NCBI RefSeq assembly: GCF_002968295.1
Contig: NZ_CP134399.1
Coordinates: 5,642,001-5,706,000, forward strand
Source: Mycobacterium sp. ITM-2016-00317
GTDB taxonomy: Bacteria; Actinomycetota; Actinomycetes; Mycobacteriales; Mycobacteriaceae
Reading direction: 5' to 3'
Length of the DNA: 64,000 nt
Shown here: positions 52,900 through 63,052 of the stretch, piece by piece
Layout of the letters: every line of letters begins with the position of its first letter
Numbering within the stretch: the stretch's first letter is position 1
The notes under the pieces: generated by a model
Seen by the model: the letters and a program-made list of their open reading frames with translations, nothing else
The model's database searches: none
What the model was told of the DNA's origin: nothing
Translations under genes and position numbers: made by a program

Positions 52900-54228
52900 T
52901 CAGCCCAGGATGCGCTCGATCGATCGCATCGGGATGGGCAGCCAGGCCGGCCTGAAGCGGGCCTCATAGGCCGCCTCGTAGACCGCCTTGTCGAGCTCGT
53001 AGCCCGCGAGCACCTGGCTGTGGTCCCGCGGGTCGAGGCCGCCACCGGCCGCATAGCCGGCGCAGAACGCCGCGCTGTTGCGCTCCACCCAGTGGCGCGC
53101 GATGGCGGCGACCCGGCCGTCGGCGTCCTGCTCGGGACCCAGCTCCACCAGGAGCTGATAGGCCGCGTACTCGAACGACCGGAGCATCCCGGCCACGTCG
53201 CGCAGCGGCGAGTCCGGTCGCCGGCGTTCCTCGAGCGGTTGCCCGGGCTCGCCTTCGAAGTCGATCAGCAACCAGTTCTCCGGGGTGCGCAGCACCTGAC
53301 CGAGATGGAGGTCGCCGTGGACGCGCTGCACCGGGATGTGCTGACCGGCCAGCGCCCGGTACCGCTGCTCGACGGCAGGCACGTACGCGGCCAGTTCCGG
53401 TGCCGCCTGCGCCGCCGTGGCCAGCCGGGCCAGCGCGGTGTCGACCGGGAACGGCACCGTGGAGGTGCCGAGCGTGTCGGCCAGCGTGGCGTGCACGGAG
53501 GCGACCGCCTCGCCGAGGCGGTAGGACTCGTCGGAGAACTCACTGACCACCTCGTCGGCGAGTAGTTCGCGGGCGGAGGCGGTGGCCATGTCCCAGCCCT
53601 CGGCGCTGTTGGCGGCGAACGCGGCCACCATGCCGAGCGCGCAGGGTTCGGTGTCGGGCCCGGCCCACCAGGTGTCGTAGGAGCCGAGCAACGTCGCGAC
53701 GTGCGGGTTGCCTGCGCGGGCCAGCACCCGGTTGAGCTCGATGTCGGGGTTGACGCCGGGGGTGACCCGCCGGAACACCTTGAGCATCGCGTCCTTGCCG
53801 AAGATCACGCTGGTGTTGCTCTGCTCGGCACTCGACACCTTGGGCGGCGCGCTCACCGGCAACACGGCGTCGGGCTCCCGGACGAACCGCAGATCCGCGA
53901 CGGTCGCCGACGAATCGATCAGGCGCAGCAGGCGGCGCGCCGCCTCCGGGTCGTAGAGGGCGTCGTAGGCGGTGCGGGGGCCCGCCGGGCCGGGCACGGT
54001 GCCGATCACGGCGGCCGGGTCGATGTCGGGGCCGGGCTCGCCGTCGGCCCACCGCACCAGCAGCTGGTACCGCTCGGCCGTGCCGTCGTCGTAGGTCACG
54101 TCAAGCAGCACGTGCTCGAGGTCGTCTCCGAGTGGGGTCACCGCGTCGGGCTGCGCCGAGACGAGTCGGCGACTGCGGCCGGCATACCACCGGCGGTGGA
54201 CGATCCAATCGCCGAATGCCAGCGTCAT
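52900..54228 (-). CDS. mak: Maltokinase
   Basis: Mak phosphorylates maltose with ATP to maltose 1-phosphate, which GlgE uses to build alpha-glucan. The 442-residue kinase has an N-terminal Mak cap ([19 protein letters not shown]), and the kinase core with [20 protein letters not shown] for nucleotide binding, [20 protein letters not shown] (catalytic loop) and DFEGEPGQP (metal Asp). In many mycobacteria it is fused to or next to treS; no treS is present in this window. ATG at 54228. Near glgX (other strand), so the pair links glycogen breakdown with the GlgE pathway. Confidence 0.93.
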   Translation of the reverse strand: MTLAFGDWIVHRRWYAGRSRRLVSAQPDAVTPLGDDLEHVLLDVTYDDGTAERYQLLVRWADGEPGPDIDPAAVIGTVPGPAGPRTAYDALYDPEAARRLLRLIDSSATVADLRFVREPDAVLPVSAPPKVSSAEQSNTSVIFGKDAMLKVFRRVTPGVNPDIELNRVLARAGNPHVATLLGSYDTWWAGPDTEPCALGMVAAFAANSAEGWDMATASARELLADEVVSEFSDESYRLGEAVASVHATLADTLGTSTVPFPVDTALARLATAAQAAPELAAYVPAVEQRYRALAGQHIPVQRVHGDLHLGQVLRTPENWLLIDFEGEPGQPLEERRRPDSPLRDVAGMLRSFEYAAYQLLVELGPEQDADGRVAAIARHWVERNSAAFCAGYAAGGGLDPRDHSQVLAGYELDKAVYEAAYEARFRPAWLPIPMRSIERILG

Positions 54229-54278
54229 GATCTGGAACCTACCCAGCCCGGCGGCAAAGGAATCACCGTGAACGGGTT

Positions 54279-55337
54279 TCAGGGCAGGAAGCGTTCCGCT
54301 CCTGCGGTTCTGACGAACCGGACGCTGTTGGCCTGCCGGTAACCGATGACGCCACCGCCGAATGTCAGGAAGAGCAAGCCGGCCACGCCGGGCACTGCCA
54401 CCGCCGCGATCTCGGCGACGGTCGAGTTGATCACGCCGCGCGGGTAGGCGCCCAGCCGGGCCGGCTGTCCGCTCGCGGGCGCCGTGGGCAGCGTCACCGA
54501 CGCTCCCGGCGTCGGCGCGACCGAGCCGCGGATCGCCGCCGTCCGGACCCCGGCGACACCGGGGGCGGTCACGCCCGGCGCGGCCGTGACACCGGGGATC
54601 GGCGGAGCGGGCCGGGGCGGCTTGCCCGCGATCGTGCCGGCGCGCGGCACCATCACCAGTGGAGCCCGGAACACGAACGCGTCCGGATACGCGCCGCCGC
54701 CACCACCACCGCCACCGGTCGTGGTGCCTGAGGTCGCGTCGGCCACCGGCGCCTCCTGCTGGGTGCGGAACGCGGGCCCGGCCGGCGGCGGCGGAGCAGG
54801 GGCGAGCTTCAGCGCGCGCAGGAACTCGGTGAGCGTCGGCACCTTGATCGGGAAGGTGGTGTAGAACGTCGACGGCGTCGGCCAGGTGCCGAACGGGATC
54901 TCCCCCGGACCGGGCAGCCGGACGATGGGCACCGAGATCACGGGGTCCTGCGGCAACTGCCGGGACACAGGCGGCGGCGGTGGCGGAGGAGGTGGTGGTG
55001 GTGGTGGTGGTGGCTCGACGACCGAGTTCTCGCGGTCACTGCCGCCACCGGTGGTCACCTCGGGCACGGGTTCGGGCTCGGGTTCCTGCGTCTGGGTCGG
55101 TTCCTCGACGACGACGGGATCCTCGTCAGGCACCGTGTGGGTGGGTTCGGTGGGCGCCTCGGGCTCGCTGGACGAGCCGCCGTCGTCCGATCCGGTGCCG
55201 GGATCGTCGGTGCTCTGGCTGGAGGTGTCGGAATCCCCGGGCTCGGCGAACACCGGAACCGCGGTCACTCCGCCCAGCACGGCGGTCGCGGTGAGCACGC
55301 CGGCAACCGCAGCGGCGCGCGCAACGGGCCCGACCAT
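54279..55337 (-). CDS. Secreted Pro-rich surface protein, GYRQA-anchored paralogue
   Basis: The 352-residue protein has a signal peptide ([20 protein letters not shown]), an acidic Ser/Thr/Glu/Pro region, a run of 15 prolines, a Gly8 run, and near the C-terminus [19 protein letters not shown] followed by [12 protein letters not shown] and a basic AERFLP tail. This is the same design as the protein at 1951-2856, and both contain a short SVPIV- segment in the middle. Homopolymer proline and glycine codons are likely to vary. ATG at 55337. The C-terminal helix plus GYRQA-basic tail probably anchors it in the membrane. Function unknown. Confidence 0.72.
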   Translation of the reverse strand: MVGPVARAAAVAGVLTATAVLGGVTAVPVFAEPGDSDTSSQSTDDPGTGSDDGGSSSEPEAPTEPTHTVPDEDPVVVEEPTQTQEPEPEPVPEVTTGGGSDRENSVVEPPPPPPPPPPPPPPPVSRQLPQDPVISVPIVRLPGPGEIPFGTWPTPSTFYTTFPIKVPTLTEFLRALKLAPAPPPPAGPAFRTQQEAPVADATSGTTTGGGGGGGGAYPDAFVFRAPLVMVPRAGTIAGKPPRPAPPIPGVTAAPGVTAPGVAGVRTAAIRGSVAPTPGASVTLPTAPASGQPARLGAYPRGVINSTVAEIAAVAVPGVAGLLFLTFGGGVIGYRQANSVRFVRTAGAERFLP

Positions 55338-55496
55338 GGCGCCCCCATCTCCGGAGGGTTCGTTCGCTTTCGCGAGCGGTGAATTCGGTTGTAATTCTCG
55401 CACATCGGCACAAGCGGGCCACAAAGTTCGGGCAGGCCCGAATCGACGCCAGCGTCAGTTTATGGCCGGCTCCGGGCGGCAGGATAGGGTGCCGTC

Positions 55497-56309
55497 GTGA
55501 CCTCGGCCGGCCCCCCTCGTGACCACGGAGATCCCGGCGATGCCCCTACCGTCCCACCCCCGCTGACCGAACCGGCCGCAGCCAGGCGGCCGTCGGCGGC
55601 CGAAGAGGCCAGGACGATCGCGGCGTCGACGAACACCGGCACGCTGGCGACGCTGACCGCCGACGGCGACCCGTGGGCGTCGTTCGTCACCTACGGACTG
55701 CTCGACGGCGCCCCGGTGCTGTGCGTGTCCAACCTGGCCGAACACGGCCGCAATCTGGCCGCCGATCCGCGGGCGAGCATCGCGATCACCGCGCCCGCCA
55801 CCGACGCCGACCCGCTGGCCAGTGCCCGGGTCACGCTGGCCGGGCACGTCGAGGCGCCCGTCGGAGCCGAACGCGACGCCGCCCGCGAAGCGCACCTGAG
55901 TGCCGTCGCCGCCGCGAAGTACTACGTGGACTACAGCGACTTCACCCTGTGGGTGCTGCGGGTCGCCCGGGTGCGCTGGGTCGGTGGATACGGACGGATG
56001 GACTCCACCAGCGGCCGGGAGTACACCGAAGCCCGGCCGGATCCGGTGGCCCCGCGCGCGGCGGGGGCGATCGCGCATCTGAACGCCGATCACGCCGAGT
56101 CACTGGCCGCCATGGCCCGGGCCCTGGGCGGATACCCGGACACGGAGTCGGCGGTGTGCACCGGCGCCGACCGGTACGGCCTCGACCTCCGGCTGCAGAC
56201 CCCGCGCGGGATGGCCTACACCCGCATCGGCTACCCCCGGCCGATCGACTCCATCGACGAATTGCGTTCGGCCGCGGTCGAATTGGTGAAACTGGCTCGA
56301 GGAGGCTAA
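55497..56309 (+). CDS. HugZ-like PNPOx-fold heme-utilisation family protein
   Basis: The 270-residue protein has an N-terminal split-barrel (STNTGTLATLTADGDPWASF, NLAEHGRNLAADPRAS) of pyridoxamine-5'-phosphate-oxidase fold and a C-terminal DUF2470-like domain (AIAHLNADHAESLAAMARAL, in which the NxDH motif is a heme-binding histidine in HugZ). It may bind heme or flavin. GTG at 55497, next to pyrE with only 4 nt between. The long Pro-rich N-terminal leader of about 30 residues is probably disordered. Confidence 0.8.
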   Translation: MTSAGPPRDHGDPGDAPTVPPPLTEPAAARRPSAAEEARTIAASTNTGTLATLTADGDPWASFVTYGLLDGAPVLCVSNLAEHGRNLAADPRASIAITAPATDADPLASARVTLAGHVEAPVGAERDAAREAHLSAVAAAKYYVDYSDFTLWVLRVARVRWVGGYGRMDSTSGREYTEARPDPVAPRAAGAIAHLNADHAESLAAMARALGGYPDTESAVCTGADRYGLDLRLQTPRGMAYTRIGYPRPIDSIDELRSAAVELVKLARGG

Positions 56310-56313
56310 TACG

Positions 56314-56892
56314 ATGTCGACCGTGAACGACCGCCCACCGACCTGGCAGGCCGCGTTCGACCTGATCCGCACCCGCGGTCACGAACGGCGCGAGGAGCCG
56401 TTCAGGCTGGCCAGCGGCCAGCTCAGCCACGACTACATCGACGGCAAGTACGCCGTCGACACCGGGGAGCGGCTGACCATCGTGTCCAGGGCGGTCGCCG
56501 ACCTCGCCGCGGCCAACGGCGTCGAGTTCGACGCGGTGGGCGGCCTGACGATGGGCGCCGACCCGCTGGCGCACGGCGTTGCGATGGTCACCGGCAAGGC
56601 CTGGTTCTCGGTGCGCAAGGAGCAGAAGAAGCGCGGCAGGGAGCAGTGGGTCGAGGGCACCCGGCTGGAACCCGGCATGCGCGTGCTGCTCGTCGACGAC
56701 GTCATCAGCACCGGCGGATCGACCGAGCTCGCGCTCGAACGCATCGCCCCGCTCGGCGTGGTGGTCACCGGGGTGATCCCGATGGTCGACCGCGGCGACG
56801 TCGCCGCGGCACGCTTCGCCAAGCGCAACGTGCCGTTCCACGCGCTGGTCACCTACCGCGACCTGGGGATCGAGCCCGTCAAGGACGTCTAG
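56314..56892 (+). CDS. pyrE: Orotate phosphoribosyltransferase family protein
   Basis: The 192-residue protein has the phosphoribosyltransferase PRPP loop VLLVDDVISTGGST (about residues 125-138) and the earlier LTMGADPLAHGVA and FSVRKEQKKRGRE (catalytic Lys loop). These fit orotate phosphoribosyltransferase, which makes OMP in pyrimidine synthesis. ATG at 56314, 4 nt after the HugZ-like stop with GAGGAGGC upstream, so the two are co-translated. The length is slightly above M. tuberculosis PyrE, and an OPRT-like paralogue with another base specificity cannot be excluded. Confidence 0.82.
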   Translation: MSTVNDRPPTWQAAFDLIRTRGHERREEPFRLASGQLSHDYIDGKYAVDTGERLTIVSRAVADLAAANGVEFDAVGGLTMGADPLAHGVAMVTGKAWFSVRKEQKKRGREQWVEGTRLEPGMRVLLVDDVISTGGSTELALERIAPLGVVVTGVIPMVDRGDVAAARFAKRNVPFHALVTYRDLGIEPVKDV

Positions 56893-56942
56893 GGACGACG
56901 TGTGAGTCCACGTGGGCGCTGCGTGACCCCACCGGTCACACA

Positions 56943-56993
56943 CATCCACGTTTGGCAGGTCCCCACTCGCACTTCCCCTGCAGAACGTGGATG
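56943..56993. repeat. Inverted repeat between pyrE and the ABC operon
   Basis: CATCCACGTT (56943-56952) and AACGTGGATG (56984-56993) form a perfect 10-bp inverted repeat with a 31-nt loop; flanking sequence extends the similarity (CACACA/CGTGG). It lies between the convergent pyrE and ABC-transporter genes and may act as a terminator. Confidence 0.4.
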
Positions 56994-57012
56994 CGTGGTG
57001 CGCATGGGACGG

Positions 57013-58053
57013 TCACGCACGGGTGACAAGCACTCCCCCGGGCTCGATGCCCACGGTCACGTGGTCACCGGGGGCGAAGCCCCGCGCCACCGAACTGGAC
57101 AGCTGAGCGCTGAGCACCGACCCGTCGGGCAGCGCGAGGTGCACCCGTGAGATCGCGCCGAGGAAGGACACCGCGCTGACGGTCGCGGTGCCTGCGGGAT
57201 CGGCGGTGACGGTCACCGACTCGGGCCGCACCATGGCCAGGCCCTGCCCCTCGACCGAGCCGGGCAAGGCGGCCACCGCCACCCCGAGCAGGTTCGCGGT
57301 GCCGCCGGACACCGTGGCGGGCACCTTGTTGTTCAGCCCGACGAAGTCGGCGACGAACGGGGTGGCCGGGTGGGCGTACAGGTCGGCCGGTGCGGCGAGC
57401 TGTTCGAGTCTGCCCTGGTTCATCACCCCGACCCGGTCGGCCACCGCGAGCGCCTCCTCCTGGTCATGGGTGACGAACAGCGTGGTCGTGCCGACGTCGA
57501 GCTGCACGCGCCGGATCTCGTCACGCAGCTGGGTGCGCACCTTGGCGTCCAACGCCGACAGCGGTTCGTCGAGCAGCAGCACCCGCGGCTGGATCGCCAG
57601 CGCGCGGGCCAGCGCGACGCGCTGCTGCTGGCCGCCCGACAGTTCCTTGGCGTAACGCCCGCCGAGCGCGCCCAGGCCCACCAGGTCCAGCATGTCGGAT
57701 GCCCGGGAAAGCCTGTCCCGCTTGCTTTTCCCGCGCATCTTCAACCCGAAGGCGACGTTGTCCAGCACGGTCAGGTGCGGGAACAGGCTGTAGGCCTGGA
57801 ACACCATGCCCATGTCGCGCTTGTTCGCAGGCACCCGGCTGACGTCCACGCCGCCCACCGACACCGTGCCCGAGGTGGCTTCGTCGAGGCCGGCCAGAAT
57901 CCGCAGCGCGGTGGTCTTGCCGCAGCCGGACGGGCCCAGCAGCGCAACCAGCTCGCCGGGTTCGATGTGCAGCGTCAGGCCGTCGAGCGCACGCGTGGAC
58001 CCGTACACCCGGGTCAGATCCGTGAGCTGAACGGCGACACCGTCGTTGGTCAT
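57013..58053 (-). CDS. ABC importer ATPase (polyamine/iron/thiamine-type)
   Basis: The 346-residue ATPase has Walker A LLGPSGCGKTTALR (about residues 38-51), Q-loop MVFQAYSLFPHLTVLDNVAF, signature LSGGQQQRVALARAL, Walker B VLLLDEPLSALDA and the switch His in LFVTHDQEEAL, followed by a TOBE-type C-terminal domain. It energises the importer encoded with it. ATG at 58053 overlaps the permease stop (ATGA). This is the last gene of the operon running 60861 to 57013. Confidence 0.94.
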   Translation of the reverse strand: MTNDGVAVQLTDLTRVYGSTRALDGLTLHIEPGELVALLGPSGCGKTTALRILAGLDEATSGTVSVGGVDVSRVPANKRDMGMVFQAYSLFPHLTVLDNVAFGLKMRGKSKRDRLSRASDMLDLVGLGALGGRYAKELSGGQQQRVALARALAIQPRVLLLDEPLSALDAKVRTQLRDEIRRVQLDVGTTTLFVTHDQEEALAVADRVGVMNQGRLEQLAAPADLYAHPATPFVADFVGLNNKVPATVSGGTANLLGVAVAALPGSVEGQGLAMVRPESVTVTADPAGTATVSAVSFLGAISRVHLALPDGSVLSAQLSSSVARGFAPGDHVTVGIEPGGVLVTRA

Positions 58054-58844
58054 ATGGTCACTCCCGGGGTCTTGCCGCCCCGCCGGCCACGGGTGACCAG
58101 GGACAGGATCAGCAGCAGCACGAAACCGAACAAAAGCGTCGCCAGCGACGCCGCCACCGAGGTCGGACCGTCGCTCTTGCCGATGAGCACGATCTGGACC
58201 TGCAGCGTCTCGTAGCCCGACAACGACGCGATGGTGTACTCGCCGAGCACCACCGCGATGGAGATGAACGCGGCCGACAGGATGCCCGACCAGATGTTGG
58301 GCACCACCACCCGCGCGATCGTGGTCAGCCACCCGGCGCCCAGCGACCTGGCCGCCTCGGCCAGCGTCTGCAGGTCGATCGCCGACAGCGCGGCGTCGAT
58401 GGCCCGGTAGGCGAACGGCAGTACGACGACGACGTAGACGAACGTCAGCGTCAGCGCGGACTCCCCGAGCAGGTAGGTCACCCACAGATAGACGTTGCGC
58501 AGCCCGACGACGATCACCAGCGCCGGGATCGTCAACGGCAACAGGCAGAGAAACTCCACCAGACCCTTGGCCCACGGCGCACGCAGCCGCACCCAGATCA
58601 TGGTCGGCACCAACAGCACCAGCATCGCTGCCACGGTCAGCACCGCCAGCAGCAGCGACACCACGATCGACTGGTAGAGCGCCTCGTCGGCGACCAGGTT
58701 CGCCCACGCCTGCCAGGTGCGCCCGCCGGCGATCAGGTTGCGGGTGGAGAAGTCGGCCATCGCGTACAGCGGGAACAGGAAGAACAATCCGAACAGCACC
58801 CACAGTGCGCCCCGCACAGTGGTTCTCATGATTCCGGCCCTCAC
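58050..58844 (-). CDS. ABC importer permease 2
   Basis: The 264-residue permease has six membrane helices and the EAA-type loop TLAEAARSLGAGWLTTIARV (EAA...G) contacted by the ATPase. GTG at 58844 is chosen because it overlaps the upstream permease stop (GTGA); further in-frame codons exist. Pairs with the permease encoded just upstream. Family resembles CysTWA/PotC-type permeases; the substrate is not identified. Confidence 0.9.
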   Translation of the reverse strand: MRAGIMRTTVRGALWVLFGLFFLFPLYAMADFSTRNLIAGGRTWQAWANLVADEALYQSIVVSLLLAVLTVAAMLVLLVPTMIWVRLRAPWAKGLVEFLCLLPLTIPALVIVVGLRNVYLWVTYLLGESALTLTFVYVVVVLPFAYRAIDAALSAIDLQTLAEAARSLGAGWLTTIARVVVPNIWSGILSAAFISIAVVLGEYTIASLSGYETLQVQIVLIGKSDGPTSVAASLATLLFGFVLLLILSLVTRGRRGGKTPGVTI

Positions 58845-59692
58845 GACAACCACCTCGAGCTGCGGCGCACCAGCAGGTTGTAGGCGGCCATCACCACGGC
58901 CACCACGACGATCATCTCCAGCGCCAGCGCGTAGGCGAATCCGGACTGACCCAGCACCACCTCGCTGACCAGTGACGCGCGGATCAGCAGCGGCAGGATC
59001 GGGCTGCCCTGGCTGACCAGTGCCGCCGCGGTGGCGTACGCGGCGAACGCGTTGGCGAACAACAACAGTGCCGAACCCAGGAACGCCGGGGTCAGCAGCG
59101 GGATCGCCACCTCCCGCCAGTACGCCCAGGTCGACGCACCCAGGCTGACCGCGGCCTCACGCCACTGGTCGCGCAGCCCCTCCAGCGCCGGGATGAACAC
59201 GATGACCATCAACGGGATCTGGAAGTAGGTGTAGACCAGGATCAGCCCGCTCAGCCCGTACAACCAGCCCGAGCCGGCCAGGTTGAACCCGAACATCTGC
59301 TGCACCCACAGGGTCAGCACCCCGTTCAGGCCGATCGTCGCGAGGAACGCGAACGCCAGTGCGACACCGCCGAACTGGGCCAGCACGCTGCACAGCGACA
59401 GCACCGCGCGGCGCACCATCGAAGCCGGCGGGCTGCTGACGATCAGCCACGCCATCACCGCGCCGAGGACGGCGCCGATCACCGCGGTCGCCCCGGAGAG
59501 CAGCACGCTGTCGCGCAGCGCCGACAGCGCGGTGCCGGTGAACAGTGCCGCGATGCGGTCCAGGCTGAAGACCCCGTCGGCGTACACCGCGCCCACCACG
59601 ACGGTGACCGTCGGGATGATCAGGAAGATGATCACGACGGTCAGGAACGGCAGCAGCGGCAGCGAATCACGCAGCCGGCGCGCAGAACTCAT
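58841..59692 (-). CDS. ABC importer permease 1
   Basis: The 283-residue permease has six membrane helices and an EAA loop (REAAVSLGASTWAYWREVAI). ATG at 59692. 11 nt separate the substrate-binding gene stop from its start; its stop overlaps the second permease start. It forms the heterodimeric channel with permease 2. Confidence 0.9.
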   Translation of the reverse strand: MSSARRLRDSLPLLPFLTVVIIFLIIPTVTVVVGAVYADGVFSLDRIAALFTGTALSALRDSVLLSGATAVIGAVLGAVMAWLIVSSPPASMVRRAVLSLCSVLAQFGGVALAFAFLATIGLNGVLTLWVQQMFGFNLAGSGWLYGLSGLILVYTYFQIPLMVIVFIPALEGLRDQWREAAVSLGASTWAYWREVAIPLLTPAFLGSALLLFANAFAAYATAAALVSQGSPILPLLIRASLVSEVVLGQSGFAYALALEMIVVVAVVMAAYNLLVRRSSRWLS

Positions 59693-59703
59693 CGGCGTCC
59701 GGC

Positions 59704-60861
59704 TCAGCTGACCGCGGCGGCCCAGTTCTCCGCCAGGTACTTCGACGCGGCCTCCGTCTGCTCGGGGGTGGGCACGGTCACCGGCCCGTCCACGACGGGC
59801 AGCGCCGAGGCGACCGCCGAGTCGAGGGTGCCGTCGGCGAGCATGTTGTCCGCCCGCACCGGCCGGACCCCGCCCTTGGCGTACAGGTTCTGGCCCTCGT
59901 CGCTGTAGAGGAACTCCTGCCACAGCCGGGCCGCGGCCGGATGCGGGGCTTCCTTGTTGATCGCCTGGTAGTAGTAGCCGGCCACCGCCTGATCCGGCGG
60001 CACCAGAACCGTCCAGGACGGCAACTTCGCGGTCTGCGCGGAATTCGTGTAGTTCCAGTCGATCACCACCGGCGTCTGCCCGGATTCGATGGTCGCCGGG
60101 GTCGGGTCCACCGGCAGGAAGTTGCCCGCCTGCTTGAGCTTGCCGAAGAACTCGACGCCGGGGGCGATGTCGTCGGCCGAGCCGCCCTGCGACAGCGCCA
60201 CCATCAGCACGCCGGAGAACGCGGCACCGGCCTGGGTCGGATCCCCGTTGAGCGCCACCTTGCCGCGGTACTCGGGCTTGAGCAGGTCGTCGACGGCAGT
60301 CACCGGCGGCACCTTGGACGTGTCGAAGCCGATCGACATGTAGCCGCCGTAGTCGTTGACCCAGGCGCCGTCGGGATCCTTGAACGCGACCGGGATGTCG
60401 TCGAACGTCTCGACCTTGTACGGCGCGAACATCGCGGTGTTGGCCAGTGCGACGGATTGACCGAGGTCGAACACGTCGGGGGCGGTGCTGCGGCCCCTCT
60501 GCTGGTTGGCGGCGTTGATCTCCTCCTGGCTGGAGGCATCCGGCTGCGCGGAGTTCACCTTGATGCCGTACTTGTCGGAGAAGGCCGCGATGATCGCGCC
60601 GTAGTTGGCCCAATCCGGCGGCAGCGCAATCACATTGAGTTCACCTTCGGCCTTGGCCGCCTCGATCAGGCCGTCCATCCCGCCGAAGTCCTGCGCCGAG
60701 GTCGCCTCGGCGGCGCTCACCCCGGACTCCGTCTGGGCGTTCGAGTTGTCCTTCTCGGGCGGCGCGCAGGCCACGGCGCCACCGACCAGCAGTGCCGACG
60801 CGGCGAGAGCGAGCACCCGGGACATCTGTTTGTGCCCTGGGGTGTTGCGTGAGGTGTTCAT
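59704..60861 (-). CDS. ABC importer substrate-binding lipoprotein
   Basis: The 385-residue protein starts with a lipoprotein signal MNTSRNTPGHKQMSRVLAL and lipobox AVAC, then an extracytoplasmic solute-binding domain of the PotD/FbpA (family 1) type: GELNVIALPPDWANYGAIIA, DVFDLGQSVALANTAMFAP, GKVALNGDPTQAGAAFSG and VVIDWNYTNSAQT. The aromatic and acidic pocket pattern is compatible with polyamines, thiamine or a ferric complex, not decidable from sequence. ATG at 60861; first gene of the operon. Confidence 0.9.
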   Translation of the reverse strand: MNTSRNTPGHKQMSRVLALAASALLVGGAVACAPPEKDNSNAQTESGVSAAEATSAQDFGGMDGLIEAAKAEGELNVIALPPDWANYGAIIAAFSDKYGIKVNSAQPDASSQEEINAANQQRGRSTAPDVFDLGQSVALANTAMFAPYKVETFDDIPVAFKDPDGAWVNDYGGYMSIGFDTSKVPPVTAVDDLLKPEYRGKVALNGDPTQAGAAFSGVLMVALSQGGSADDIAPGVEFFGKLKQAGNFLPVDPTPATIESGQTPVVIDWNYTNSAQTAKLPSWTVLVPPDQAVAGYYYQAINKEAPHPAAARLWQEFLYSDEGQNLYAKGGVRPVRADNMLADGTLDSAVASALPVVDGPVTVPTPEQTEAASKYLAENWAAAVS

Positions 60862-60969
60862 TGCCGAACCTTCCGATGAGCAGGAGGCTGCGCAGTGGCT
60901 CAGCGGTGACCGCCCCACGACTCCGCAGTGAACGAATCCGACCAGCAGTGCGCACCCTACCCTGGGACG

Positions 60970-61398
60970 ATGACCGAAGCCGAGAACCGTGACGTTATCG
61001 CCGCGTTCGCCGCCGCGCCGGTGGCGATGCTGGCCACGGCGGGGCTCGACGCGGTGCCGCACCTGGTGCCCGTCGTGTTCGCGCTTCCCGAACAGCGCGG
61101 CGACATCCTGTACACGGCGATCGACGCGAAACCCAAGACCACCCAGCGGTTGCGCCGGCTGGTCAACATCGAGCACAACCCGGCGGTCAGCCTGCTCGTC
61201 GACCACTACGACGACGACTGGTCCCGACTGTGGTGGGTGCGTGTCGACGGCGTGGCGACGATCCACCACAGCGGCGTCGAGATGGCCACCGGGTACGCCG
61301 AGCTGCGCGCCAAGTACCACCAGTACCAGCGGGTGGAACTCAACGGGCCGGTGGTCACCGTCGAGATCCGGCGCTGGTCGTCCTGGTCTGGGGGTTAA
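60970..61398 (+). CDS. F420-dependent PPOX-class protein (TIGR03668-like)
   Basis: The 142-residue protein is a split-barrel PPOX-class protein: [60 protein letters not shown] and [11 protein letters not shown], which fits the TIGR03668 actinobacterial F420-linked family. ATG at 60970, divergent from the ABC operon by 108 bp. Reduction of an unidentified substrate is probable. Confidence 0.8.
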   Translation: MTEAENRDVIAAFAAAPVAMLATAGLDAVPHLVPVVFALPEQRGDILYTAIDAKPKTTQRLRRLVNIEHNPAVSLLVDHYDDDWSRLWWVRVDGVATIHHSGVEMATGYAELRAKYHQYQRVELNGPVVTVEIRRWSSWSGG

Positions 61399-61483
61399 CC
61401 GGTAGCGCGCGGTGCGGTTCTCCGGAACCGTTTTGGGGGACAGCCGGGCAGACTCGGCGGCGCCGCGGAGAGACAGTCGACAC

Positions 61484-62071
61484 ATGCCCATCGCCGCCCT
61501 GAACCCCCAGCTCACCGCCCGCTTCGAGCGTGACGCGATACCGCTGATCGCCGACCTGTACCGGCACGCGTACAAACTGACCCGCGACCACGCCGACGCC
61601 GAGGACCTGCTCCAGGAGACCGCGGCCAAGGCCTACGCGGCGTTCGACAGCTTCCGCGAGGGCACCAACCTCGTGGGCTGGCTGTACCGGATCATGTTGA
61701 ACACACACATCAGCGCCTACCGCAGGCAGCAGCACCGGCCGATGTTGCAGTTCACCGACGAGTTCACCGACGGCCAGCTGTTCGCGCACAACCGGCGCAG
61801 CAGCGGAGGCCCGTCCTCGACCGAGGAGATGGCGCTCGCGAACGCCAGCGACCCCGCGATCGCGGACGCGATGCGCTCGCTGCCCGAGAAGTACCGCACG
61901 GCGGTCTATTACGCCGATGTCGAGGGACGCAAGTTCAAGGAGATCGCGGCACTGACCAACGTGCCGATCGGCACCGTGATGTCCCGGCTGCACCGGGGCC
62001 GCAAACAGCTGCGCGGCAAATTGGCCGAGGTCGCCCGCGACCGGGGCTACCCGTTGCCCGACGCCGCCTGA
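61484..62071 (+). CDS. ECF RNA polymerase sigma factor (SigH/SigR-like)
   Basis: The 195-residue sigma factor has region 2 ([40 protein letters not shown]) and region 4 ([40 protein letters not shown]). The [20 protein letters not shown] segment resembles SigH/SigR redox-stress sigma factors. No zinc anti-sigma gene follows; the next gene is convergent and overlaps by 25 nt. ATG at 61484; N-terminal region short. Confidence 0.88.
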   Translation: MPIAALNPQLTARFERDAIPLIADLYRHAYKLTRDHADAEDLLQETAAKAYAAFDSFREGTNLVGWLYRIMLNTHISAYRRQQHRPMLQFTDEFTDGQLFAHNRRSSGGPSSTEEMALANASDPAIADAMRSLPEKYRTAVYYADVEGRKFKEIAALTNVPIGTVMSRLHRGRKQLRGKLAEVARDRGYPLPDAA

Positions 62072-62949
62072 GCCTTGCCGGCCTCCAGTTGCTCCTCGTA
62101 GGCCCCTTCGTCGCGACCCAGCGCGATGGTGCCCGCGACCATCGCCATCGTCGCGACCACCAGGGCGACCGCGTCCCACCGCCCGACGTCGAGATGCTCA
62201 CCCAGCACCACCGCCCCGAGCCCGACGGCCACCAGCGGTTCGAGCACCAGCATGGTGGGCACCGAGGTCTGCAGCGACCCGGCGTGGAAGGACGACTGCT
62301 GCAGCAGCACCGCCACCACACCCAGCACCGCCAGCAGGTAGAGCACCGGGGTGGTCAGTACCGCGGTGACGCCCTCGTGGGTCAGCAGGTGCATGACCAG
62401 CTTCGTCAGCACCGCGACGACACCGAACAGCACCCCGACTGCGACGGCCAGCAGCACCGCACGGACCCATCCGATGATGCGGGTCGCGACGATCACGCAG
62501 GCCAGCACCGCGGCGGTGCAGACCACCGCCACCACTGCCGAGGTGGACAGCGACGCCTCGTAGTCGCCGGGGCTGGCCTTGGCCAACACCACGAACACCG
62601 CCAGCGCGACGGTGAGCAGCACCGCCCAGGCCCACTCGGCGCGGGTGACCCGCCGGTGCGCCAGCCGGGCGCTCAACGGCAGCGCGAACAGCAGCGCCGA
62701 CACCAGTATCGGCTGGACGAGCAGCAGCGACCCGTTAGCCAGGGCGAGCGCCTGGAACACGAAACCCGCGATCGCCGCCGCGGTGCCCGCCCACCACAGC
62801 GGCCTGCGCAGCAGGGTCTGGAACATCACCATGCTGACCCCGTGCTCGGCCGGTACGTCGAGGGTGGCTCGCTGCCGTACCACGATCCCGATAGCGAGGA
62901 ACACCGCGGCGAGAAACGCCAGCAGCACGGTAAGGCCATGCCCGATCAC
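62047..62949 (-). CDS. DMT-superfamily transporter
   Basis: The 300-residue protein has about nine or ten membrane helices as two homologous halves, typical of EamA/DMT carriers: [20 protein letters not shown] in the first half and [20 protein letters not shown] in the second, both with the Gln/Glu-Pro pattern. GTG at 62949. The C-terminus is a short charged tail. It overlaps the end of the sigma factor gene by 25 nt, convergent. Substrate unknown. Confidence 0.82.
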   Translation of the reverse strand: MIGHGLTVLLAFLAAVFLAIGIVVRQRATLDVPAEHGVSMVMFQTLLRRPLWWAGTAAAIAGFVFQALALANGSLLLVQPILVSALLFALPLSARLAHRRVTRAEWAWAVLLTVALAVFVVLAKASPGDYEASLSTSAVVAVVCTAAVLACVIVATRIIGWVRAVLLAVAVGVLFGVVAVLTKLVMHLLTHEGVTAVLTTPVLYLLAVLGVVAVLLQQSSFHAGSLQTSVPTMLVLEPLVAVGLGAVVLGEHLDVGRWDAVALVVATMAMVAGTIALGRDEGAYEEQLEAGKAQAASGNG

Positions 62950-63052
62950 CCGACAAGGACAGCACACCCGCCGGAGCCACGCCCAGTGTGGTCCGTCTCA
63001 GAATGTGGTCGATCTTGTTTCGGCGCCGGGGAACTGGGGCATGAATGCGGCC

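Noticed and set aside
52574..52969. Plus-strand frame downstream of glgX
   Set aside because: Composition is not protein-like and it is antisense to the exported-protein remnant and the maltokinase end.
54980..55015. GGT/GGC run as a structural repeat element
   Set aside because: It encodes the 15-proline run of the surface protein.
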